Shown piece after piece: positions 42,484 through 54,173 of a stretch of 64,000 nt of DNA (positions are counted from its first letter, which is position 1; each line of letters opens with the position of its first letter). Under the pieces are notes generated by a model. That model was given only the letters and a program-made list of their open reading frames with translations, was not told where the DNA came from and ran no database searches. Location of the stretch: positions 504,295,225 to 504,359,224 of the forward strand of contig NC_058518.1 of assembly GCF_904849725.1 (NCBI RefSeq). The letters are read 5' to 3'. Both the position numbers and the translations under genes were made by a program. The DNA is from Hordeum vulgare subsp. vulgare. Its lineage: Eukaryota > Streptophyta > Magnoliopsida > Poales > Poaceae.

Positions 42484-45400
42484 ATGACCAAGGGCCAGAC
42501 CAGCAAGATGGAGGCAAGGAAGAAGAAGGGCAAGGCGGCGGCTGCTCAGTCGCGGCAGCGGCCATTGCCGACGGAATGGATCCAGGGAGACTTTCTCCCC
42601 TCCACAGTGACGGAGGGGGACCTGCTGGAGCTGGTAGAGCACGGCCAGCTCGTGCAAAAATCCTGGAGGTTGCCGGCGGACGACGAGATTGAGCCGGCAC
42701 CACGGGAGGGGGAGCGCGTCTTGCTCCTCAGCCATGTTCACAGAAGTTTTTCTCTCCCCCAGCACCCCTTCTTCAAAGGCATCATGAATCATTTTGGTGC
42801 TCAACTCCATCACTTCCCTCTGAATGCCATTGCCCACCTTTCTGCCTTCATTGTTCTGTGCGAATGCTTTATCGGTTGCCCCCCTCATTGGGGTTTATTC
42901 AAACATATCTTCTCCGCCCGCTCTCAAACCATCAAACGTCTTAGTCAGTCGGATGACAAGACGCATCTCCTCCAGCTCTGCGGGGGTTCAGGGTTTCAGA
43001 AAAAGAGTCGGAGTAGCTACCCTGCTCTCTAGTTGAACGAGTCGGTTAGGAACTGGCAGTCGACGTGGTTCTACTGCCAGGACATAGCCTGTCCGAACGC
43101 GTCGACTGGGCTGCCTCCATTTAGTCTAGATCGCCCTGCTCCACCCAAGCAACTTGCTCTCTCGAAAGCCGAGAGGAATGACATCCAGCCTTTGGTCGAG
43201 GCACTCGCGGATGTTGTCAGGAGGGGGGTCACCGGTATTGACCTGTTGGAAGTCTTCATCGGTCGACGGATCCAGCCTCTTCAAGCTCGCCACCATGCTA
43301 TGTGGCTCTACACAGGGCCCGAGGATTCCACTCGGACCGTCGCGGTGGGCATACTCGAGGAGAAGGTGACCTCGATAGTGCTCCAAATCACGGGACCTTG
43401 CGAGAACCCTAAAGGAGCTCGCCGAGTGGTGCCTTACAGCGCGGACAACCCGCCACCGAATCAGGTGAGTAGCATTAGCCGAATATATCGAACTGTTTTG
43501 ATTTCAGTCGTTCATTTATATCCTCGTGTGATGCTTAATGTTTCCGACTGAATCTCATGTAGGAATGGACCAACTGGTCCTCCCCTGTCTCGAACGGGGA
43601 TCCGGAGGAGGAGGAGGAAGAAGGTAGCCAGGAGGGGAGCGTGGATAGCGCTGAATATGTCTCCGACAGTCGGGAGTCGGAAGAGGAGGACAGCGAGGAG
43701 GAGGAAGAAGACGAAGAGCGCAACTCTCCGCCTCCACCGCCAAAACAGCGGAGTAAGCGTCGACATGAGCCTGTCGTCCCTTCGGCTCCCCCCGCGTTGT
43801 CGAGTCCTCTACCTACCGCTCCGGCGGTCCCGAGTGCTCGAGGCACGAAGAGGTCCAGGGACGCCCCCGCTGAGCCTGCAGGCCAATCTCCCAGGGCGCC
43901 CAAACCGAGTGGGCCCAAATCTCGGAGGGCTCTGCCGCGCATGAGGGTTGTCATCCCCGTCACATCCACGTAAGCGAATCCAACTCTCGTCTTTTTATGT
44001 TATCCGAGTGCACTCCCGCTTTACAAGTCGAATGGGCTTCACTTGATAGGGTCGCCACTTCTACAACCTCTCCGGTCTGCCAAGGGGATGACCCCATGGA
44101 CACAGACAACGTCGTCTCGTCCCAGCCGGTTATGTTGTAGGAGAGTCAGGTGTTTTATTCCTGTAGACTGTACTATCCTTTTCTTTTTCTGAATCATCAT
44201 GCTATTCGACTTGTCAGGGGCGATTCACCCGGACGAAGACGGGCAAGGGAGAGCCGACCCGGCCGCGGAGCCTGTCGTGGAGCCTGTCCTTGAGGCTGCT
44301 CCTCCTGCTGCTGCCCCTGTCGTCGACGCTCCGCCGACTGAAGTGCCTCCACAGACCGAACCAGTGCCGGTGGGCGACGAACTGACTGGGGCGAATCTTG
44401 GGATGCCCCAGGATCTTCCCACGATTCCCGGTTCGTCGAATGTTGAATTCAGCATTCGGTGTGTCCCAGAGGAGCAGGTGGGAGCGGCCAAGGGAGCCAT
44501 GAGCCAAGCGGAGCTGATGACCGGGGAGGCCAAGAAGGCTTATGACTCCGTTGCGGCTTTGTACCAACGGAGCTTGGAGCTGCGCGACGACATCCGAGTA
44601 AGTAGTCTAGTAAGTACTTACTTTTCTTTTGTAACCCACTGGGTGTTGTCATAGTCTGTTGTTTGCAATGGGTTCACTCCGAGTGAACCCAGTGGGTGTA
44701 GTCCCCGAGACTTCTATCGAGTGCTTGCACCGACAGTTGTCTTTATACATTTGGTCTTTATTTTTGTCGTGTCCGTAGACAAGATTTTTGAGTGCAAGTA
44801 CTTACTGCACTCGGAGCACTCTTGCGGTAAGAGTTCCCTAGAGTAAACGGCACACAGGTGGAGTAGCTTTAGCCTCGGAGGCGTAGGTAAAAACGTGCAC
44901 CTCAATAGGGCAGACCTTCTTGAGGTGCATGCCAGTGGGGTCACTCTTAGTGAACCCACTGGGTGTAGTCCCCGAGACCGCTGTCGACTGCTTACGTCGG
45001 TAGGGGTCTGAAGAACGTAGTGTGTATTGAGAAAGTTGCTGATAACCCTTTGTTTCGTTTTGTAGAAAACTTGTGAGATGGGGAGCGCTTATGAAGCCTT
45101 GAGGGCTGAGAAGAACCAATATGCTGGTGAACTAGAAGCCGCAACGCTCGCCATGGCTGGCCTGAAGAACGCGCTGGAAGTTCGAGAGAAATCCTTGGAG
45201 GAGGCGCTGGAGGCAAACAGGGCGTTTGTGGCGGAGGTGGAGAGGCTGAAGAAACAGAGGACCGAAGTGTACGATCAACTGGCTGCTCGGAACAAACGAT
45301 GGACAGCTCAGGAGAAGTATGTGAACGACTAGGCTGTCCAGATGACGAGTCGTCTGGCTGGTAAGTCTGATGATTTGTCGAGTGGTTGTATCTTGTGACG

Positions 45401-45931
45401 AATACTCGGTTTGTAATTTCTATTTGCTCGTTTGTTGCAGATTTTTGTGGTGACGCCGAAGCTGAAGCGGCGGCCGTGGAACGATCCATGAAGGACAATG
45501 TACCACTCAGCGAGGACGCCAATCGGAATCTACTCCGGGCTCATATCCGCGTAGGCAAAGTGGGTCCGTTCATCAACCGACTGAGAGAAATCTTCGGCCG
45601 CATTGAGAAGGAGCTTTGGCCGGAAGACGAGTCGCGGGAGAAGATGGAGACTCTGTTGGGGCGACTGGGGGAGATTCTGGCCCGAGTGCAATCTTGGAAG
45701 AAATCGGCAGCGCATTGCGGTGCTGATGTGGCGTTGTCCTTGGTCCGAGTCCATTGCAAAGAAGTGCGGGAAGATAAGCTGAAAGCCTTGAAAGTCGCCA
45801 ATACGGAGAAGCTTCAATTCGAAGACTTCATGGAGACATTCCTGGAGACTGCGACCCGCATTGCTGATGGAATCGACCTGGATACCTTTGTGGAACCCTC
45901 CAGTCCTGACGCGGGCCCAGCTGAGTCATGA
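42484..45931 (+). pseudogene. Antisense gene of the Gypsy element, copy 2
   Basis: Same exon order as 25968-29505: PF04195-like domain in exon 1 (42484-43464), acidic linker with poly-glutamate, proline-rich region, coiled-coil exon, helical last exon. Its C-terminus is the intact form, ending EPSSPDAGPAES at 45931, because it keeps the G lost in copy 1. The three in-frame TAG codons are shared with copy 1 (43030, 44138 and 45330), so neither copy can give a full product unless an exon is skipped. Two residues in exon 1 differ from copy 1 (QS for QW, QG for QE). Confidence 0.7.
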
Positions 45932-46137
45932 TTGAACTTTATCCTCGATATGCCGAGTGTTTGCCTGTATGATATTCTGGCCACTTCTGTTGGCCGTCAT
46001 ACTTTTGGATTGGTGCGGGTAAGCTTGATCCGCACCGAGTCCGTTATCGTTTCTAGACTGCTGGAGTCACAACGAAAACACTTATTCTTTTGCTTGAGTG
46101 CTGTTTGGAGTTGAACACTTAATGTGTACTCGTAGAA

Positions 46138-48341
46138 TATTAGGACTTAGGTGATTCATGATCAGTGCTAAGTTCCCAAGTGTAACGTATAGAGCACACT
46201 CGGAGGAGCAATTAGTACTTAGGCGATGCAGGATCACACCTAAGTCCTCGAGTGTGACGTGAAGTGCACACTCGAAGGAAGATTAGTACTTAGGTGATGC
46301 GTGATCGCAGCTAAGTCCCCGAATGTGATGTAAAGTGCACACTCGGAGGAAGTTAATACTTAGGCGATGCGTGATCGCAGCTAAGTCCCCGAGTGTGACG
46401 TAAAGTGCACACTCGGAGGAAGTTAATACTTAGGCGATGCGTGATCGCAGCTAAGTCCCCGAGTGTGACGTAAAGTGCACACTCGGAGGAAGTTAATACT
46501 TAGGCGATGCGTGATCGCAGCTAAGTCCCCGAGTGTGACATGAAGTGCACACTCGGAGGAAGTTAATACTTAGGCGATGCGTGATCGCAGCTAAGTCCCC
46601 GAGTGTGATGTAAAGTGCACACTCGGAGGATGTTAATACTTAGGCGATGCGTGATCGCAGCTAAGTCCCCGAGTGTGACGCAAAGTGCACATTCCGAGGA
46701 AGTTAATACTTAGGCGATGCGTGATCACAGCTAAGTCCCCGAGTGTGACGCAAACTGCACACTCGGAGGAAGGTAGTACTTAGGCGATGCAGGATAGCAG
46801 CTAAGTCCCCGAGTACGACGTGAAGTGCACACTCGGAGAAGTTAATACTTAGGCGATGCGTGATCGCAGCTAAGTCCCCGAGTGTGACGTAAAGTGCACA
46901 CTCGGAGGAATTTAATACTTAGGCGATGCAGGATCGCAGCTAAGTCCCCGAGTGTGACGTAAAGTGCACACTCGGAGGAATTTAATACTTAGGTGATGCA
47001 GGATCGCAGCTAAGTCCCCGAGTGCGACGTGAAGTGCACACTCGGAGAAGTTAATACTTAGGCGATGCGTGATCGCAGCTAAGTCCCCCAGTGTGACGTA
47101 AAGTGCACACTCGGAGGAATTTAATACTTAGGCGATGCAGGATCGCAGCTAAGTCCCCGAGTGCGACGTGAAAGTGCACACTCGGAGATAGTTAATACTT
47201 AGGCGATGCAGGATCGCAGCTAAGTCTCCGAGTGCGACGTGAAGTGCACACTCGGAGAAGTCAATACTTAGGCGATGCGTGATCGCAGCTAAGTCCCCGA
47301 GTGTGACGTGAAGTGCACACTCGGAGAAGTTAATACTTAGGCGATGCAGGATCGCAGCTAAGTCCCCGAGTGCGACGTGAAGTGCACACTCGGAGAAGTT
47401 AATACTGAGGCGATGCGTGATCGCAGCTAAGTCCCCGAGTGTGACGTAAAGTGCACACTCGGAGGAATTTAATACTTAGGCGATGCAGGATCGCAGCTAA
47501 GTCCCCGAGTGCGACGTGAAAGTGCACACTCGGAGATAGTTAATACTTAGGCGATGCAGGATCGCAGCTAAGTCTTCGAGTGCGACGTGAAGTGCACACT
47601 CGGAGAAGTTAATACTTAGGCGATGCAGGATCGCAGCTAAGTCCCCGAGTGCGACGTGAAAGTGCACACTCGGAGAAGTTAATACTTAGGCGATGCAGGA
47701 TCGCAGCTAAGTCCCCGAGTGTGACGTAAAGTGCACACTCGGAGGAAGTTAATACTTAGGCGATGCAGGATCGCAGCTAAGTCCCCGAGTGTGACTCAAA
47801 GTGCACACTCAGAGGAAGTTAATACTTAGGCGATGCAAGATCGCAGCTAAGTCCCCGAGTGCGACGTGAAAGTGCACACTCGGAGAAGTTAATACTTAGG
47901 CGATGCAGGATCGCAGCTAAGTCCCCGAGTGTGATGTAAAGTGCACACTCGGAGGAAGTTAATACTTAGGCGATGCAGGATCGCAGCTAAGTCCCCGAGT
48001 GTGACGCAAAGTGCACACTCGGAGGAAGTTAATACTTAGGCGATGCAGGATCGCAGCTAAGTCCCCGAGTGCGACGTGAAAGTGCACACTCGGAGAAGTT
48101 AATACTTAGGCGATGCAGGATCGCAGCTAAGTCCCCGAGTGCGACGTGAAAGTGCACACTCGGAGAAGTTAATACTTAGGCGATGCAGGATCGCAGCTAA
48201 GTCCCCGAGTGTGACGCAAAGTGCACACTCGGAGGAAGTTAATACTTAGGCGATGCGGGATCGCAGCTAAGTCCCCGAGTGCGACGTGAAAGTGCACACT
48301 CGGAGAAGTTAATACTTAGGCGATGCAGGATCGCAGCTAAG
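46138..48341. repeat. Tandem array of about 70-bp hairpin units (copy 2)
   Basis: Same net length (2204 bp) and the same order of unit variants as 29621-31824, ending in the same run of ten Ts. No unit has been gained or lost since duplication, although individual bases differ. Confidence 0.95.
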
Positions 48342-48457
48342 TTTTTTTTTTGTGACCATAGTCTGCAACCACGGAGAACTCTGAATCTGCAAAAGAAACT
48401 GAATCTGCTGTATATTATTTCTCCAAAACTTGTTCGTTAGACTGCTTAAGTCGGCGA

Positions 48458-49579
48458 TCACGTATAAAAACGCTTGAGGAGGTCTCCGTTCCACGCGCGG
48501 GGTTCGTCGGTCTCCTTCTGAATGTTGTAGAGTCTGTATGCCCCGTTGTTCAGCACCTTCTAAATGATGAAAGGACCTTCCCAGGCCGGAGCCAACTTGT
48601 GTGGTCTCTGCTGATCCACTCGGAGCACCAAATCGCCAGCCTGGAACGTGCGGCTTCTGACATGTCGTGCATGAAAACATCGAAGATCTTGCTGATAAAT
48701 TGTTGAGCGAGTAAGTGCCATCTCGCGCTCCTCCTCTAGAAGATCGACTCCATCTTGCCTTGCTTGTTATGCTTCGGCTTCGGAGAAGAGTTCGACTCGC
48801 GGGGCATTGTGAAGCAGGTCACTCGGAAGGACCGCTTCTGCTCCATAGACGAGGAAGAACGGTGATCGCCCTGTTGATCTGTTCGGAGTGGTGCGGAGAC
48901 CCCAAAGTACTGAAGGTAACTCGGTTACCCACGCACCAGCAGCATGTCCTATCTCTCGTAAGAGTCGAGGCTTCAAACCTTGAAGGATAAGTCCATTTGC
49001 ACGCTCAGCTTGTGCATTGGATTGCGGATGTGCTACGGAAGCAAAATCCACTCGGATACCTTGATTCGCGCAGAAACCTTTGAATCTGTCCGAGTCGAAG
49101 TTTGTCCCATTGTCCGTGACTATGCTGTGAGGCACTCCGAATCTGGAGATGATGTCTCTGACAAACTTCACAGCTGTGGAGGCGTCGAGTTTCTTGATGG
49201 GCTTGGCTTCTATCCACTTTGTAAACTTGTCGACTGCCACCAACAGATGTGTGTAGCTTCCTTGGCCTGTCTTGAATGGTCCGACTGTGTCTAATCCCCA
49301 AACTGCAAACGGCCACACAAGTGGGATTGTATTTAGTGCAGATGTTGGCTTGTGGGACTTGTTGGAGTAGAACTGACAGCCTTCGCATCGATCGACCATA
49401 GCTTTGGCCATTTCGTTAGCCTGCAGCCAGAAGAATCCAGCCCTGAACGCCTTGGCGACAATTGCTCTTGAAGAAGCATGATGGTCGCAGGTTCCCGAGT
49501 GGATATCCTCTAGGATCAATTGCCCTTCCTCTGGGGAAATGCAACGTTGGAGAACGCCTGAAACACTCTCCTTATACAA
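48458..49579 (-). pseudogene. Gypsy integrase, copy 2 (two nonsense codons)
   Basis: It is homologous to the open frame at 31941-33062 and keeps the HHCC region and D, D, E residues in its first 270 codons. The glutamate run after ELFSEAE then becomes a stop (48767-48769), and a second stop replaces serine in the GPFIIS motif near 48560. The C-terminal module would be lost. Four or more missense changes also separate it from copy 1. Confidence 0.85.
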
Positions 49580-49747
49580 TTGACCGTCAATGACAGTGAA
49601 CGCCTTCGACCTGCGAACTATTTGTCAGGCTTGGACTTCGTCTTCTAGAAGTTCTTGCCTTAGGATATATGCCATAATCGACACAGTCCACTCGGGGATG
49701 ATTACCAGAATCTCTGTGACCAGATCAACCATAGCAGGCACATCGAC

Positions 49748-50766
49748 TTAAGTCGGGTTTGTTGCGCTCTTGGGTTGTACTGGCTCTTCCGTGAAGGGAT
49801 CTTCTTTGACTGAAGGAAGATGGAGGTGCTCGAGGCAGACATCACTCGGGACGGGTCTCCGAGTGGATCCGAGCTTCGCCAACTCGTCCGCCGCTTGGTT
49901 CTTCAGTCTTGGAACATGATGAAGTTCTAGACCTTCAAACTTCTTCTCCAGCTTCCTGACTGCATTGCAGTAGGTTGTCATAGTGGGGTTCCTTACGTCC
50001 TACTCTTTCATCACTTGGTTGACCACCAAGTCTGAATCGCCGTAAACCATCAGGCGACGAACGCCGAGTGAGATGGCCATGCGCAATCCGTAGAGAAGAG
50101 CTTCATACTCTGCCTCATTGTTAGAGGAATCAAAGTGTATCTGAAGCACATACTTGAGCTTGTCACCCTTTGGTGATACGATCACAACGCTAGCGCCGGA
50201 TCCATTCAACATCTTAGACCCATCGAAGAACATTGTCCAATGAGCCGAGTAGATGTGAGTCGGTTGCTGTTGTTCTACCCATTCTGCTATAAAGTCAGCC
50301 AGGGCTTGAGACTTAATAGCTTTCTTGGCCTCGAACTTGATGTCACAGTACAGCATCTCCATCGCCCACTTCGCCACTCGGCCTGACGCGTCTCGATTGT
50401 GGAGAATTTCCGACAAAGGAGAATCAGAAACGACAGATACCGAGTGGTCTTGGAAATAATGGGCAACCTTCTTCGCAGTCAAATAGATCCCATAGATAAG
50501 CTTTTGATAATGGGGATACCTCTGCTTGGAAGGTGTCAGGACTTCGGAGACGTAGTACACTGGCCGCTGAACTTTGTATGCTTTGCCTTCTTCTTCTCAC
50601 TCGACTGTAAGAAGAGTACTGACGACTTGATTTGTAGCCGCGATATACAGAAGAAGGGGCTCTTTACTGAGCGGAGCAGTAAGAACCGGCTGGGTGGAAA
50701 GTAGGACTTTGAGGTCGTCGAACGCGACTTGGGCTTCGTCTGTCCACTCGAAGGTATCTGATTTCT
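49748..50766 (-). pseudogene. Gypsy RNase H region (RT-linked and second RNase H)
   Basis: The minus-strand order is the RT/RNase H connection (FEWTDEAQVAFDDLK, 50700-50760), a first RNase H-like segment (YVSEVLTPSKQRYPHYQKL) and a second RNase H with the acidic residues in MFFDGSKMLNGSG, NNEAEYEALLYGL, VYGDSDLVVNQ and AADELAKLG. Two RNase H modules are a hallmark of Tat-lineage elements. Stops occur near 50600 and at 50000-50002, and the Sirevirus truncates the upstream side. The RNase H would have removed RNA from the RNA-DNA hybrid during reverse transcription. Confidence 0.8.
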
Positions 50767-52181
50767 TGAAAGTGCGTTATATCGACTAGAGGGGGGTGAA
50801 TAGGAGATTTTTAGAATTTCATCACTGAGGAAATTCCTTTTGAGGAAATTCCTCACTGATGACTAACTTACAGCGGAAACAGTTAAGGATCAGTTGTGCA
50901 ATCGTTCACAATGGCAGTATTACAGAGTGAAGATTATGAAAACAGATTGCACAGCAAACAGGCACGCAGAATACAGATGATGATTTACTCAAGTGAAGAA
51001 TTTGGGGTTGAGGAAATTCAGAGAAAGTCTTCAGCAAATTCTTCAAACCGTCACAGTGAAAGTCATCAACACATAATACAGAGAATGTAAAGAGTTGAGG
51101 AATTACAACCCGATTCTTGGTGAAGACTGTTGTTGATGACCCAGTTCCAACTGTTGTGACAGTTGTACATCTGGTTTGGAGCGGCTTGGTATTTAAACCA
51201 AAGGACACCCAGTCCCGGAACACACAGTCCCTACCGTATTCTCCTTGAGCTAAGGACACACAGTCCTCGCCCAACACTCGTGGTAAGTCTTCAGGGCAGA
51301 CTTCCAAACCCTCACAAACTCGGTCACCCGGCGATCCACAATTGACTGCTGGATTGCTCTAGACCATGACGCCTAACCGTCTGGAGGATGCACAGTCCTC
51401 AAAGGTAAAAGGCTTCAGTCCCACACAGGAACAACTTCTTCAGTGATGCTCAATCACTAAATTTGGTTTGTGGTTTCGGTGGGTGGTGTATTTCCTCACT
51501 GATGATTTACTCTCGAAAGCTCTGAGGAATTGGGTTGCTCTTATGACAAGTGTCAGTTCCTAACGGAGCAGCCAACCAGCTAGTGGTTGTGGGGGGCGGC
51601 TATTTATAGCCTGGGAGCATCCCGACATGATTTGACATTAATGCCCTTAAATAATATGACCGTTGGAGTGGATAAGATCAGTGACTTGGCGTGGCTTATC
51701 GAAACGGTCGGGACTCTCAACTGTGAGAGTCCTCATGTCACTCATATTCCTCACTTGAGGCTTTTGGTAGGATTTGGCTTGGGTTGAGCATCATGAGGAA
51801 ATCCATTCCATAGTGTTACTTTGACCCCCTTTAACAGTACGGTGTTCCTATTCATCAAATGCGAAGAAAGTAAAACAAAAAACGTAAATCTTCACGCTTC
51901 AATTTCTTCAGAACGATTTTCTTCAGGAACCACCGATCTTCTCAATATCAATATCTTCATGAGGAATATCAATTTCATCGCAAATTCTTCGCGATTCATT
52001 TCTTCAGCTTCAGACCAATTTCTTCAACTGAAGACATATATTTTTAGGGGTCGATATTCTTCAAATATCTCAAACTCCTCAATGACTTATAGATCTTGTG
52101 TACACTTAAAAACACATTAGATACTTAACCTATAAGTCTTCAAACCACCAAAATCACTAAGGGGCACTAGATGCACTTACA
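50767..52181 (-). repeat. Sirevirus 3' LTR (1415 bp)
   Basis: In its own orientation it runs TGTAAGTGCATCTAGTG to CGCACTTTCA. Minus-strand CTATAAATAG box at 51600-51609. Near the end (about 50822-50866) lies a long near-palindrome built from GAGGAAATTCC words. It is the same family as the solo LTRs at 11306 and 36419. Confidence 0.93.
51600..51609 (-). promoter_or_regulatory. TATA box of the Sirevirus 3' LTR
   Basis: CTATAAATAG on the minus strand, at the same relative place as in the solo LTRs. In this 3' LTR it would drive flanking, not element, sequence. Confidence 0.6.
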
Positions 52182-52197
52182 ATCTCCCCCTTTTTGG
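52182..52197 (-). other. Sirevirus polypurine tract
   Basis: The minus strand reads AAAAAGGGGGAGAT directly before the LTR, the plus-strand priming site for reverse transcription. Confidence 0.85.
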
Positions 52198-52706
52198 TGG
52201 TTGATGACAATTAGGTTAAGTCTTCAACAGGGATCAAAAATATGAAGTGTAAATACTCATTTGAGGAATTTGAAAACAAGATTCACAGAGACTCCCCCTG
52301 AAGATGTGCATACCTTGAGGATTTTGCTTTTATAGCATATGCACATTGATGATTTATATCATGGAGATCTCCCCCTGAATCTTGTAAATCATGCATACAT
52401 ATAACATATTATATGAAGAAAATGAAGATGCATGATGACAAATGGTATCTGACGAATTTCAGCATGCGTGCATTAAAACTTGAGGAATAAGCATGCGAAG
52501 AAAAACGTTCAAAAGCGTCAGAGTACCATCGGGCTTAAGTTACAACTCATTACATAAAAACTTCAGAAGAGCCAAGAGTTTGTAACTTAAATATAGTTCA
52601 TAAGCCCCAAAAATAATTCTCGTTTGAAGACTAACTCTCAAGTTTCTCCCCCTTTGTCATCAAGGGACAAAAAGGGACAAACTGAGGACTAACGCCCGTG
52701 AAGACT

Positions 52707-54173
52707 TCATTGCTTGGCAGTTGATGAAGATCCTTGGCACTTCTTTGGTGTAGTCTTCTTCCTTGGGCCTGTCGCGGTGTCAAGTTGTTCCTCATCAGAT
52801 TCGGCGGTGCGAAAGGATGAGAAGGAACTGTCTTCAAGATCTGGCACAGGAATGGGCCTGAACTTCTTCTTGGGAGGCCACGACCAGTCAAAGTCCTGCT
52901 CAAAGTTCAATTCTTCAAGCTCAGTCTGGGTCTTCAGATGTGCAAGGGTAGCCCAGGTGCGATCAAAAACCTCATGCATATAGTGATGATTAAGCTTCAC
53001 ACTGTTCTGTGTCTCAGTGAGGGTTTTCACAATGGCACCAAACTGGCGTTTGACCCATTTGTGATTGTGATCCACCTTCTGATGAAGACTGAGAAGAAGT
53101 TCTCTGGTGGTTAGCACACGAGGAGGAACAGGGCTTGGCGGACGTGACTCAGTGTCGTCCCATGAGGAATATGCATCTGGTTCTTTGAACTGGCCATCAA
53201 GGGGCCTGCTTCCTTCATCAATCACAAACTTTCCTTTTCCCTCAATGGGCTCGAAAGTCTTCTTGTTGACCCGGATAGGAGGCATATAACCAACATGGTT
53301 CTGGAAATCTGCGTGAAAGTTGATGCCTGTCCTTGTCCTGAGGAATCTCATGATCCATGGTGCATAGATTTTGTGATCATAGGGGCACATTGCATTGTCA
53401 GCCAAAGTCCTCAAGAAGAAATCATGGATATTCATGGGGATACCGTCAATGATGTTGAAGAGGATGTTCTTCATGAGGCCGACGACATCTTCGTCATCAT
53501 CATGGCCTTTGATTGGCGCTAGCACACTGCAGAGAATGCGGTAGACAGACCGTGGTGTGTACTTTAGCTCATGGACGAGGAATGTGGTTCTTGAGGGTTT
53601 TCCTGCAGCCAAAGGCTTCATGAGGACTTCCATCATTCCATTTGGCAACTCACGCTCACCATAAAGCTTCACTGCCCCTTCTGAAGGAATTGGTACGGGC
53701 AGTTCTCTGAGGAGTTCAGACGCTGGAGCCTTGTAGTGAGTATTTTGAGTCATCCAGTCGAATACCCAAGTGTTGATGTCATCAGCATTGCCCGAGATGT
53801 GCAGAGTTGAATAGAACTGAAGAATTAGCTCACTATTCCAATCTGATATGTCAGAGCACATAGAGAGCAAACCTGCATCATGTAGTACACTGAGGACTGG
53901 TTCCATGCAGGGAATTTCTTCAAGGTCAGCATGAGGAATGTGCCTGTGCTGGAATATCTTGTTGCGGCCACAGAGCACAGAAGCATAGTAGTTCATCTGC
54001 GTCCTTGTCCAAAACTTCAGATGCCTCATTTGAGGCTTGTCATAAGGATTCTCTCCGATGAAATACATACGTTCCTCAAAGAAATTCTCTTTCTGAAACT
54101 TGGGCCTCTTCGAGAATGGCAGGCGCTGAACTGGATTTAGATTGTGCTGAGGAATGGGAGGGGAAACAACCAT
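52707..54173 (-). CDS. Sirevirus env-like region, C-terminal frame (488 codons)
   Basis: A long open frame downstream of pol, where Sireviruses carry an additional gene often called env-like. I see no signal peptide or clear membrane segment, so the name rests on position and not on shown envelope function. The protein has a globular-looking middle (FLVHELKYTPRSVYRILCS, NIIDGIPMNIHDFFLRTLAD) and a charged, serine-rich tail. The frame is open upstream to the TAA at 54459-54461, so the ATG at 54173 is only the first methionine of the open part. Possibly part of one long protein with the next two entries. Confidence 0.65.
   Translation of the reverse strand: MVVSPPIPQHNLNPVQRLPFSKRPKFQKENFFEERMYFIGENPYDKPQMRHLKFWTRTQMNYYASVLCGRNKIFQHRHIPHADLEEIPCMEPVLSVLHDAGLLSMCSDISDWNSELILQFYSTLHISGNADDINTWVFDWMTQNTHYKAPASELLRELPVPIPSEGAVKLYGERELPNGMMEVLMKPLAAGKPSRTTFLVHELKYTPRSVYRILCSVLAPIKGHDDDEDVVGLMKNILFNIIDGIPMNIHDFFLRTLADNAMCPYDHKIYAPWIMRFLRTRTGINFHADFQNHVGYMPPIRVNKKTFEPIEGKGKFVIDEGSRPLDGQFKEPDAYSSWDDTESRPPSPVPPRVLTTRELLLSLHQKVDHNHKWVKRQFGAIVKTLTETQNSVKLNHHYMHEVFDRTWATLAHLKTQTELEELNFEQDFDWSWPPKKKFRPIPVPDLEDSSFSSFRTAESDEEQLDTATGPRKKTTPKKCQGSSSTAKQ

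Larger units (their letters stand above)
33274..49790 (+). repeat. Tandem segmental duplication, copy 2 (16.5 kb)
   Basis: Direct copy of 8162-33273 without Angela. It begins inside the CACTA element and ends in Gypsy pol, after which the pol sequence continues, so copy 2 has the original right flank and copy 1 the original left flank. By eye, differences range from about 0.15% over the antisense gene exons to about 1% over the integrase. Confidence 0.93.
41408..50766 (-). mobile_element. Gypsy (Tat-lineage) retrotransposon, copy 2, interrupted by the Sirevirus
   Basis: On the minus strand it contains the end of the RT/RNase H region, integrase, hairpin array, antisense gene, polypurine tract and intact 3' LTR. 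It is cut at 50766/50767 by the Sirevirus. The missing 5' half should lie beyond the far end of that element, outside the window. Confidence 0.85.

Noticed and set aside
8162..49790. The duplication as a false (haplotype or assembly) duplication
   Set aside because: Not excluded, but less likely: the joint is clean with a 2-bp overlap, differences are spread at roughly 0.2-1%, each copy has private nonsense or frameshift changes, and an insertion with a target duplication is found in one copy only.
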